Assembly (NCBI GenBank): GCA_958296405.1
Contig: OY282519.1
Location: forward strand, 2,836,132 to 2,900,131
Origin: an uncultured Pseudomonadales bacterium
GTDB lineage: Bacteria; Pseudomonadota; Gammaproteobacteria; Pseudomonadales; Azotimanducaceae
Direction of reading: 5' to 3'
Length of the DNA: 64,000 bases
Both the position numbers and the translations under genes were made by a program. The notes under the pieces were generated by a model. The model did no database searches. It saw only the letters and a program-made list of their open reading frames with translations, and was not told where the DNA came from. Below are positions 7,941 through 16,400 of the stretch, one piece after another; the stretch's first letter is position 1, and each line of letters starts with the position of its first letter.

Positions 7941-8770
7941 TTCTCGTCCACTCGCAGAAACCCCATGCGCAGGTGCTCGACCGCACCCGTCTGGACGACG
8001 AGAGACCCGCCTTCCAACGTCTGGCGATCGAGCACCAAGGTCGTGCGGCCGTACAACTCGTCGGAGAAGGGATCGTCGTCCCAGACCGCAATGACCACTT
8101 CGTCGCCCGGATGGACGTTGATGACGGGAACGCCCGCGAATCTGACCGACTTACCCGACGTGGTTATCGTGCTGCTCGACCCGGCGAGCTGCGAGCGCAT
8201 CGCCGATGCCGTCGTTCGGAGTTGCGCGATCTGCGTCCGCAGAGCGGAAATCAGACCTTCAAGCTCCTGCATGCGCTGCAGCTCGTCGTCGGTCAACGGG
8301 GCGTGCCACTCGAGCAGTTGGAGTTCAGGGCACTTCGCGCAACTGGCGCAGGTCCGGAAGTCGAGGCCCTCCGGGCAATCGGTGCAGATCTTGCTTGACT
8401 CGGTGCAGAATCCGCTTACATCAAGGCGCAGAGCGTCGAGACGTTCCCGCTGCTCGAAGGTCAACGCCGGACCGGAACCCGCACGCCTCTCCAACGCGCC
8501 GTGCGCGCCGACGAGTGTATTTTGTCGGCTTCGCAGTTCGCGTTGCCGGCGGTTCGAGGCATCGAGTCGCGCCTCCAACTCCGCATCGAGCCGCTTGACC
8601 CGCACGACCAAATCCGGCCTGGGTTCGTCTTGGTTTACATGGTGGCTGACCCTCATGTCCGAGAAGGACAGCGCGTACGTCGCGGCGACCGCGTCCTCTA
8701 CTGCATTGGCGTCGCAGGGGAGACCGGCGACCGCGAGGGCCAGATACAGCGAACTCACCGAACGGACCAT
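7937..8770 (-). CDS. Putative secreted coiled-coil/Cys-cluster protein of unknown function
   Basis: About 277 residues from the ATG at 8770, chosen because it starts directly at a 23-residue signal peptide (…LALAVAGLPCDANA). GTG at 8845 and ATG at 8818 are in-frame alternatives. A charged coiled-coil region follows (about 45–100), then a cysteine cluster with spacing like CTESSKICTDC…CASCAKC, a second helical segment (TDDELQRMQELEGLISAL), and a C-terminal beta-rich domain (about 185–277) containing VWDDDPFSDELYGRTTL. That stretch recalls a C2-like strand pair, but this is tentative. No family is recognised. The stop overlaps the start of 7074–7940, so the two are co-translated. Confidence 0.6.
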   Translation of the reverse strand: MVRSVSSLYLALAVAGLPCDANAVEDAVAATYALSFSDMRVSHHVNQDEPRPDLVVRVKRLDAELEARLDASNRRQRELRSRQNTLVGAHGALERRAGSGPALTFEQRERLDALRLDVSGFCTESSKICTDCPEGLDFRTCASCAKCPELQLLEWHAPLTDDELQRMQELEGLISALRTQIAQLRTTASAMRSQLAGSSSTITTSGKSVRFAGVPVINVHPGDEVVIAVWDDDPFSDELYGRTTLVLDRQTLEGGSLVVQTGAVEHLRMGFLRVDEN

Positions 8771-9008
8771 TTTCGAAGACACTGCCGTGCTGCCGCGCTG
8801 AATCCGGTTGCGGACCATACCATGCCGGCTCAACACGTTCCGCACTGCGGATCAGACAGCCTCCTGAGCTACAAGGTGCTCGTTCGAGGTCCGGCTTCGG
8901 GAAGCCGCGCCCGACTCCGCCGGTGGCGCGGTCGGGTAACATGGCTGCGATGCAGCCGTTGCCGCCATATGTCCCGTCAGACGCGATGCCGAGAGCGAAA
9001 CAAGACGA

Positions 9009-9431
9009 GTGAATACCCACGAGCGTCTGGCCGATGGCGAAACGGCCAAGGGTGGCTCCGACCGCGGCTTTGGCGTCGTCTTCGCAGTCGTGTTCTTCGC
9101 CATCGGCCTGTTCCCGCTGCTGAACGGCGGGCCGCCTCGCGCCTGGGCATTGGGCGCCGCGGCGGCGTTGCTGGCGGCAGCGTTCGTCCGGCCGGCGCTG
9201 CTGGCGCCGTTCAATCGGGTCTGGTTCAAGTTCGGCTTGCTGCTGCAGCGCGTGGTCAATCCGCTCGTGATGGCGGTGATCTACTTCGCCGTGGTCACCC
9301 CAACGGGCCTCATCATGCGCGCGCTGGGCAAAGATGCGCTGCGCCTCAAACACGATCCGGATGCGCAGAGCTACTGGATCCATCGAGACCCGCCGGGGCC
9401 GGGGCGCGAATCGATGCAGAACCAGTTCTAA
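9009..9431 (+). CDS. SxtJ-family small membrane protein
   Basis: 140 residues starting at GTG. There are three hydrophobic segments: about 21–39, 46–62 and 82–103. The pattern (RPALLAPFNRVWFKFGLLL, then PLVMAVIYF and a C-terminal LKHDPDAQSYWIHRD) is typical of SxtJ-like proteins encoded next to carbamoyltransferases. Its biochemical role is not established. The carbamoyltransferase follows within 35 bp. The small DUF5989 protein that often lies between them in such cassettes is not visible here. Confidence 0.8.
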   Translation: MNTHERLADGETAKGGSDRGFGVVFAVVFFAIGLFPLLNGGPPRAWALGAAAALLAAAFVRPALLAPFNRVWFKFGLLLQRVVNPLVMAVIYFAVVTPTGLIMRALGKDALRLKHDPDAQSYWIHRDPPGPGRESMQNQF

Positions 9432-9465
9432 AGATGATCCACGCCATCTTCTGAGCCCTTCCAAA

Positions 9466-11394
9466 GTGGTGCGCATCCTCGGCCTCTCGGCCTTCTATCA
9501 CGACAGCGCCGCGGCCTTGGTGGAGGGTGGGCGGATCGTCGCCGCCGCCCAGGAGGAGCGCTTCACGCGCAGGAAGCACGATTCGGACTATCCCGCCAAC
9601 GCCATCGCCTGCTGCTTGGAGCAGGGCGGCGTCACCCTTGACCAGATAGACCGGGTGGCGTTCTACGACAAGCCGTTTCTCAAGTTCGAGCGGCTGCTCG
9701 AAACCTACGTCGCGCTGGCGCCGCGCGGCTTCCGTTCCTTCCGCATGGCGGCGCCGGTGTGGATCAAGGAGAAGCTGTTTCAGAAGGGCTTGCTGCGCCG
9801 CAAGCTGCAGGCACTCGCCCCGGACGTGGACTGGGAGGCCAAGCTGCTGTTCGCCGAGCATCATCAATCCCATGCCGCGAGCGCGTTCTATCCGTCACCA
9901 TTCCGCAAGGCGGTGGTGTTGACCATGGACGGGGTCGGTGAGTGGGCCACCACCTCCGTCGCCATCGGCGATGGCGATGACTTGGAGATGGCGCGGGAGA
10001 TCCACTTCCCACATTCCTTGGGGTTGCTCTACTCGGCTTTCACCTACTACGCCGGCTTCAAGGTAAACTCCGGCGAATACAAGCTGATGGGCTTGGCGCC
10101 CTACGGCGAGCCGAAGCACGCGCAGACCATTCTCGAGCACTTGATCGACCTGAAGCCGGACGGCACGTTCCGCCTCAACCTCGACTATTTCAACTACTGC
10201 ACCGGATTGACGATGACCAACGGCAAGTTCGACGCGCTGTTCGGCGGCGCGCCGCGCGAGCCGGACGAGCCGCTGACGCAGCGGCACATGGACCTGGCTG
10301 CCTCGGCGCAATTCGTGATCGAGGCAGCGGTGCTGCGGCTGACCCGCTCGCTGCGGGCGGAAACCGGCATCCCCAATCTTTGTCTCGCCGGCGGCGTTGC
10401 GCTGAACTGCGTCGCCAACGGCAAGGTGCTGCGCGACGGCCGGTTCGATGACATCTGGATCCAGCCGGCGGCGGGTGACGCCGGGGGCGCATTGGGGGCC
10501 GCGTTGACGGCGAGCCATCGCCTGTTCGGCGAACCGCGTCCTTCCATTTCTTTGGGTGGCAGCGGAGCGAGCGCTCACCCGCGTGGCCGCGAAACGGAGC
10601 GCGAAACTGGCAATGAACCCGCCCCGCCGCCTCCCTCTCGCATGACGGACGCCATGCGCGGCGCTTTGCTCGGCCCCGGCTTCCGCCTCGACGAGATTCG
10701 TGCCACGCTCGATGCTGCCGGCGCGCGCTACGAGACGCTTGCGGACGACGCGCTGATCGACGCCGCGACCGAGGCATTGGCCGCCGGCGATGCAGTCGGC
10801 TGGTTCCAAGGCCGCATGGAGTTCGGCCCGCGCGCGCTCGGCAACCGGTCGATCTTGGGGGACGCCCGTTCGCCGACCATGCAGAAGACGCTCAACCTCA
10901 AGGTGAAGCGCCGCGAGTCGTTTCGTCCGTTCGCGCCGAGCGTGCTGCGCGAAGACGTTGCGGACTGGTTCGCGCTCGACCGCGACAGCCCGTACATGCT
11001 GTTGGTGGCGGACGTGAGCGCCGGGCGGCGCCGGCCGCTGGCCGAAGCGCACGATGCATCGTCCGGCATCGACCGGCTGAACGCGCCGCGTTCAGACATC
11101 CCGGCCGTCACCCATGTGGACTACTCTGCCCGCGTGCAGACCGTGGACCGTGAAACCAACCCTCGCTACCACGCGCTGCTGGCAGCCTTCAAGGCCAAGA
11201 CGGGCTGCCCGGTGATCGTGAACACCAGCTTCAACGTGCGTGGCGAACCCATCGTCTGCACCCCAGCGGACGCCTTCCGCTGTTTCATGGGCACAGACTT
11301 GGACTGCCTCGCCATCGGCAACTGTTTCCTGCGCAAGGCGGAACAGGATGCAGCGCTCGAGCACGAGCACGAAGGTTCATTCGAGCCGGACTGA
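9466..11394 (+). CDS. Carbamoyltransferase, NodU/CmcH/TobZ family
   Basis: About 642 residues from GTG at 9466 (a second GTG follows at 9469). The family begins with ILGLSAFYHDSAAAL, which fixes the start. These enzymes make carbamoyl-adenylate from carbamoyl phosphate and ATP and carbamoylate a sugar or natural product. Visible hallmarks are EHHQSHAASAF, GEYKLMGLAPYG, the nucleotide-binding CLAGGVALNCVANGK in the Kae1-like domain, GRMEFGPRALGNRSIL, and RPFAPSVL. A Pro/Gly/Arg-rich stretch of about 35 residues (roughly 10530–10645) between the two domains looks like an inserted low-complexity linker. Neighbours SxtJ and an SGNH hydrolase form a recurrent cassette, probably decorating a surface glycan. 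Confidence 0.9.
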   Translation: MVRILGLSAFYHDSAAALVEGGRIVAAAQEERFTRRKHDSDYPANAIACCLEQGGVTLDQIDRVAFYDKPFLKFERLLETYVALAPRGFRSFRMAAPVWIKEKLFQKGLLRRKLQALAPDVDWEAKLLFAEHHQSHAASAFYPSPFRKAVVLTMDGVGEWATTSVAIGDGDDLEMAREIHFPHSLGLLYSAFTYYAGFKVNSGEYKLMGLAPYGEPKHAQTILEHLIDLKPDGTFRLNLDYFNYCTGLTMTNGKFDALFGGAPREPDEPLTQRHMDLAASAQFVIEAAVLRLTRSLRAETGIPNLCLAGGVALNCVANGKVLRDGRFDDIWIQPAAGDAGGALGAALTASHRLFGEPRPSISLGGSGASAHPRGRETERETGNEPAPPPPSRMTDAMRGALLGPGFRLDEIRATLDAAGARYETLADDALIDAATEALAAGDAVGWFQGRMEFGPRALGNRSILGDARSPTMQKTLNLKVKRRESFRPFAPSVLREDVADWFALDRDSPYMLLVADVSAGRRRPLAEAHDASSGIDRLNAPRSDIPAVTHVDYSARVQTVDRETNPRYHALLAAFKAKTGCPVIVNTSFNVRGEPIVCTPADAFRCFMGTDLDCLAIGNCFLRKAEQDAALEHEHEGSFEPD

Positions 11395-11435
11395 CGGGCG
11401 GGCGATCGCATGAAGACGCGCAGGAATGGCGAGGT

Positions 11436-13133
11436 GTGCAGCCAACTCGCTACTACAGGGGAACAACACCGGGCCACCGCGAGAACGCACCCGTGAAGCC
11501 ACAATTTCCCGTTCCAGAGCGCGTCCGCCGCGCACTGCGGCTGATCGGCTGGAACGCGCTGATTCTCTTTGCGGGCTTGGCTCTGATTGGAGTGGCAGGC
11601 GAAGCGTATTGGCGGCTGCGAGTGCCCTTCGCGGAGCACCATCATCCCAGCACTTGGTCTCCAACCGTTGGGCGGGGGTACCCGCCCAACGTCGCGGTGC
11701 GCCATACGAACTACCTTGATTTCTGGGTCGAATCGCGAACCAACGCCTTGGGCTTCCTAGACCGCGAACCCATCGGCATAGAGCGGGCCGCGGCAAGCTG
11801 CCACGTCGCCATGCTCGGCGATTCCTTTGTGGAGGCGCGCCAAGTTCCCATCGCCGACAAGTTTCACGTTCGGCTGGAGGAACTCGCCGCTCAGGAGCTG
11901 GGTCATCTGGACGTCACGACCTCGGCGTTCGGCATCAGCGACATCGGGCAAGTCAACCAACTGGCGTACTACGACGAGTTCGCCCGGCATTTCCGCCCCG
12001 CTTTGGTGGTGCTCGTCTTCGTCCCCAACGACTTCAAGAATAATTCGCCACTCCTGCAGGCGTTGAGCAGGAAAAACGATCCGGACGGGCTCAGGGAGGT
12101 TTCCGCGACGCGAGGCGCGGATGGGACCATCACGCTGCGGCCGCCCCATCCCGGCGCCCGATTGGCCGGGCTGCCTCCTCGGCGCGCCGCGTACGACAGG
12201 ATCGGCGTGTCTGTCTTCGAGAGATGGCTGTATCACAAATACGATGCTCTCGCCCCGCGGACACCCAATTCCCAACTGATTACTGCGGTGGATTTGCTGA
12301 GCCGGCGCTCTCCCCGCTACGCCGCGTTGCTCGATGGGTTTTCAACGGCGCGGTGGTACACCGAGGACACGTTCCTCGTGGCGCAGGATCTGCCCGCATC
12401 CCACGAAGACGCGCTGGACTTCACGGCCTTCGCGTTTGATCAGTTCAGGGAGCGCACGGAGCGCGACGGCGCCGCGTTGGTGATTCTGTCCATCCATGCG
12501 ATGCGCACCTTGGGCGACGCTGGATTCGACCGTTTGGTCGCCCTTGCCGAGCAGCGCGGCATTCCTGTCATCGACCAATACGACCACATGCTCCGCCAAG
12601 GCGCCGATTGGAGGGATGCGAAGTGGGCGCACGACTCGCACTGGAACGCGGCCGGCCATCAGTGGGCGGCGGAAGCCTTGCTCGAGTACCTAAAGCGGAA
12701 TCAGGACCTCTGCACGATGCGGAAGCCCCCGGCCGCGCCGCTGCGTCCTGCTTGGCTGGCGGACTACGAATCCATCGCGTCAGGCGAGCCGGCGGCGCGC
12801 TCCGTCTTCGACGTCCATCTTCGCGGGAACGCGGTGAGCTACCTCAAGTCGCCGTGCAGCGTGGCGGATGTGCAAGCGCCGTTTCTCCTGCACGTTTTCC
12901 CGGAAGACGTGGAGAACCTGCCGCCCCACCGCCGGCGGCACGGCTTCGACAATCTAGACTTCCACTACCATGGGCTGCTCGCTCTGGCCTTTGGCGGCAA
13001 GTGCATTGCAAGCCGCACGCTGCCCGACTATCCGATCGCCCGCATCAGAACCGGGCAGTTCACGCCCGACGACGGCCATGCTTGGGTGACTGAGTTCGCC
13101 GTTAGCGCCGTGGACGACGAACACAGTCAATGA
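11436..13133 (+). CDS. Membrane-anchored SGNH/GDSL-like hydrolase
   Basis: 565 residues if it starts at GTG 11436; GTG 11493 (19 codons later) is equally plausible. One N-terminal transmembrane helix (ALILFAGLALIGVAGEAYW) is followed by a long SGNH domain. Block I is AMLGDSFVEA with the nucleophile Ser, block III is VFVPNDFKNN, and block V is HDSHWNAAGHQW with the Asp and His of the triad. Such proteins after SxtJ-like and carbamoyltransferase genes probably add or remove acyl groups on exported polysaccharide. The catalytic domain would face the periplasm. The gene lies 41 bp after the carbamoyltransferase stop, in the same operon. The ~115 residues after block V are unassigned. Confidence 0.8.
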   Translation: MQPTRYYRGTTPGHRENAPVKPQFPVPERVRRALRLIGWNALILFAGLALIGVAGEAYWRLRVPFAEHHHPSTWSPTVGRGYPPNVAVRHTNYLDFWVESRTNALGFLDREPIGIERAAASCHVAMLGDSFVEARQVPIADKFHVRLEELAAQELGHLDVTTSAFGISDIGQVNQLAYYDEFARHFRPALVVLVFVPNDFKNNSPLLQALSRKNDPDGLREVSATRGADGTITLRPPHPGARLAGLPPRRAAYDRIGVSVFERWLYHKYDALAPRTPNSQLITAVDLLSRRSPRYAALLDGFSTARWYTEDTFLVAQDLPASHEDALDFTAFAFDQFRERTERDGAALVILSIHAMRTLGDAGFDRLVALAEQRGIPVIDQYDHMLRQGADWRDAKWAHDSHWNAAGHQWAAEALLEYLKRNQDLCTMRKPPAAPLRPAWLADYESIASGEPAARSVFDVHLRGNAVSYLKSPCSVADVQAPFLLHVFPEDVENLPPHRRRHGFDNLDFHYHGLLALAFGGKCIASRTLPDYPIARIRTGQFTPDDGHAWVTEFAVSAVDDEHSQ

Positions 13134-13292
13134 CCGCGCCTAGTGCCGGCGGCAGCCAGCGCCTCGGCGATGGGATGGAGGCAGTGCTCGCGCACACGCT
13201 CCGCAACAAGTCGAAGCCGCCCACGCCAAGAGCGATTTGTTCGCCAAGCGGCGCGAGTTGATGGGCTCGTGAGCCGCCTATGTCCCCTGAGC

Positions 13293-13317
13293 GCTCGCGA
13301 TGGGCACGCTCGCGAGC
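13293..13317. terminator. Possible terminator hairpin between convergent genes
   Basis: A perfect 8-bp stem, GCTCGCGA/TCGCGAGC, with a 9-nt loop lies between the convergent SGNH hydrolase and adhesin A genes. There is no T tract on either side, so it may stop transcription weakly, or only with Rho. The rest of 13134–13401 shows nothing else. Confidence 0.35.
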
Positions 13318-13401
13318 CTTCAGCGATTCAGCGCGCCATCCCGGTTCAGCCGGTGCCACCCGCGTCGGCCTCGCCCGCCAAGCAACCGAGCTTCAGCGGC
13401 C

Positions 13402-16400
13402 TCAAAGCGGCGGCGCCGCCGGGGCCGCGCCCATAAAGCCGTTGCCGAACTTCAGCAAGACGCCATGCTCGGGCGGCTCGCCCCAGCGCTCCCGGCGGTC
13501 CAGCTCCAGGCTCCAGTCCAGCCGCCCGCCCGTCATCCCGCCGCCCAAGCGCCAGCTCCTGCTCCCCGGGCCATCCTCCTCCAGCCCCCCGTACAGCCTC
13601 AGCAAGCTCGGCCCGCGCGTCTCGAACCCATAGCCCAGCTCCATCCGCAGCCGGCCCGGACGCCAGCCGCCGCGGCCAGCCCGCTCCGCCTGGCCGCCCA
13701 GGCCCGCGCCCAGCAGCCGCTCGCTGCGCCACATGTTCTCCACCCCGCTCGACGCCTCCCCCCAAACCGGCGACAGCGACAGCGACGCGCCAACCCCCTC
13801 CTCGCCCGGATCCAACGCCACCGACACGCTCGCCCCCCATTCCTCGAACGCGCTCTCCGCGTGACCAAGCAGGCGACGCCCGCGCGCCTCGACCCCCAAG
13901 CCCCAGGCCGCATGGCGGTACGCCAGGCCGCCGCCCAGCTCCGCGCCCATCCCCGCGTCCGCGTCGCCGCCGTCCCAGCGCCCGCCGAACTCCAAGCTCA
14001 GCTCCAGGCTCTGACGCGCCGACGGCTGCCAGCCGCGCCTCCCCTCCACCATCACGCGCAGGCGGCGCGCGTCCGCGTCCACGTCCGGCATCGCCGCCGC
14101 GCCGCCGAGCGTCGGCGACCCCTCCATGCCCACCGCGAAGGCGTCACCCTTCAACGCCAGCGCCAGCCCCCGCCACGGCGCCAGCTCCCCGCGCCCGCCC
14201 AGCGCCGCCATCCGCATCGACGTGTCCGACTCCGACCGACCGAACCGGTCCGTCAGCACCGCCTTCCCCCAGCCGATTCCCAGCAGCGCCCACAGCGACG
14301 CCCGCTCGCCCACCGACCAGTGCCCATAGGGCAGCGCGCTGCTCAGGTCCACGTCCACCCGGCCCCCTTCCAGCCCAGACGCCGACCCCCGGTAGCCCAG
14401 CTCCCCGACGCTGTGCGACAGCGCCACCCCCAGCAGCGGGCCGCCCTCGGACAGCCGCGCGTCCGCGCCCAGGTAGCCCGTGTCCACCTCCCCGTCCAAC
14501 GACAGCCCCGCGCCGGAACCGCTGCTGAACCGGCTCCTCGAACCCCGGCCCCACAATGTCCAGCGCCCGCCGTCTCCAGCGTCCTCGCCCTTCGCGCCAA
14601 GGCGCGACTCGAAGGCGGCCTGGGACAGGAGCTCGCCCAGCGGCGAACGCTCGGCGCCGGCAGCGCCGCCGGGCAAGCCCGCCGCGGCGGAATCGCCCGG
14701 GGGAAGGCCCCGCCCCGCGCCCGGAGCCCCGAACGCCCCGGCCGCTCCGCCGCCGGGCCTCCAGCCCGCCCCGCCGCCGACCCGCGGCGGCGCGCCCAGC
14801 GCGTCCAGCTCCCCAGCCCAGGGAGCAGTCGCCGCGGGCGCCGCGGCGCCGGGACGGAACCGCTGCCCGATGGCGTCCACCGCCTCCGTCGCCACCGTCC
14901 GCCCGAACGCCGCCAAGGACCATTGCAGCGCCTCGCCGCGCAGCCGCGCCAAGTCGTCGTCAACGATCCGGCCCGCCGCCGCCGCGTCGCCCAACTCGGC
15001 ATGGCCGGCGCTGACCAGCCTCACCGTGAACGCCTCCTCGCCCTCCGCCGCGCCGTCGTCCACTGTCTGGACGGCGATCGCCGCCGCGTCTTGTCCCGCC
15101 GCGATCGTCAACTCCCCGCGCCCGCCCGCAGGCGGCGCGTAGTCGGACGGCGCCACGGCCGTGCCGTCGGCCGTCCGCCAAACCACCAGCAGCGACCCGC
15201 CCTCCGGCACCGGCTTCGACAGCGTGACCCCGAACTCGGCGGGTTCGCCCTCCACCGCTTGGGCGTCCGCGATCGACGCCACCACCGGGCCGGTCACCTC
15301 GATCGTGAAGCTCAGCGCCGCCACGTCCCCGTCACCGTCCGTGGCCATCAGGCTGTATTCGGTCGCCGCCTGCGCCCGCGTCGGCGTCCCCGACAGCTCC
15401 CGCGTCGCCGCGTCGAAACTCAGCCCGGCGGGCAGCGCCGGCGCCAGCGCGTAGGTCAGCGCGCCGTTGCCGCCCGTCGCCGCCGGCAGCGTCAACGCCG
15501 GAATCGGCCAGTTCTGGATCCACGACTGGTCCGGCACCGCCGCGCCGCCGAAGCTCGGCGTCAGGTCGACGTCGTCGTCGATGATCGTGCCGACGCCGCG
15601 CGCCGTCCCCAGAACGGCGTTCGCCGGGCGGCTCAGGACCGCCACCACCGTCTCGTCCGCCTCGGCCAGGACGTCGCCCGTGACCGACACCGTGAACGAC
15701 TTGCTCGTCTCCCCAGCCGCGAAGGCCAGCGTCCCGCCCGCGATCGCCGCGTAGTCCGTCCCCGACATGGCCGTGCCAGTCCCGGCGTCGGCGTAGTCCA
15801 CCGTCACCCGCCGGCCACTCGCCGCGCTCAACGTGGCCGTGAACGTCAGGTCCGCCGAGCCGCCGTCCCCCTCCGCCACGCTCGGCGAGTCGATCGACAG
15901 CGTCGGCGCCGCGTCGTCGTCCGTGATCGTCCCCGTCCCCGTCGTCGTTGAGATCGTCGCGTTCGTCGGGCTGCTCAGGGCTGCCACGACGGTCTCGTCC
16001 GCCTCGTCCAGGACGTCGCCCGTCACCGACGCCGTGAACGACTTGCTCGTCTCCCCCGCCGCGAAGGCCAGCGTCCCGCCGGCGACCGCCGCGTAGTCCG
16101 TCCCCGGCGTGGCCGTGCCGCTCCCGGCGTCGGCCCAGTCCACCGTCACTTGCTTCCCGCTCGCCGCGCTCAGGGTGACCGTGAACGTCATGTCCGTCGC
16201 GCCGCCGTCCCCCTCCGCCACGCTCGGCGAGTCGATCGACAGCGACGGCGCCGCGTCGTCGTCCACGATCGTCCCCGTCCCAGTCGCCGTCGAGACCGTC
16301 GCGTTCCCGGCTTTGCTCAGCGACGCCACCACCGTCTCGTCCGCCTCGTCCAGGACGTCGCCCGTCACCGACACCGTGAACGACTTGCTCGTCTCCCCCG

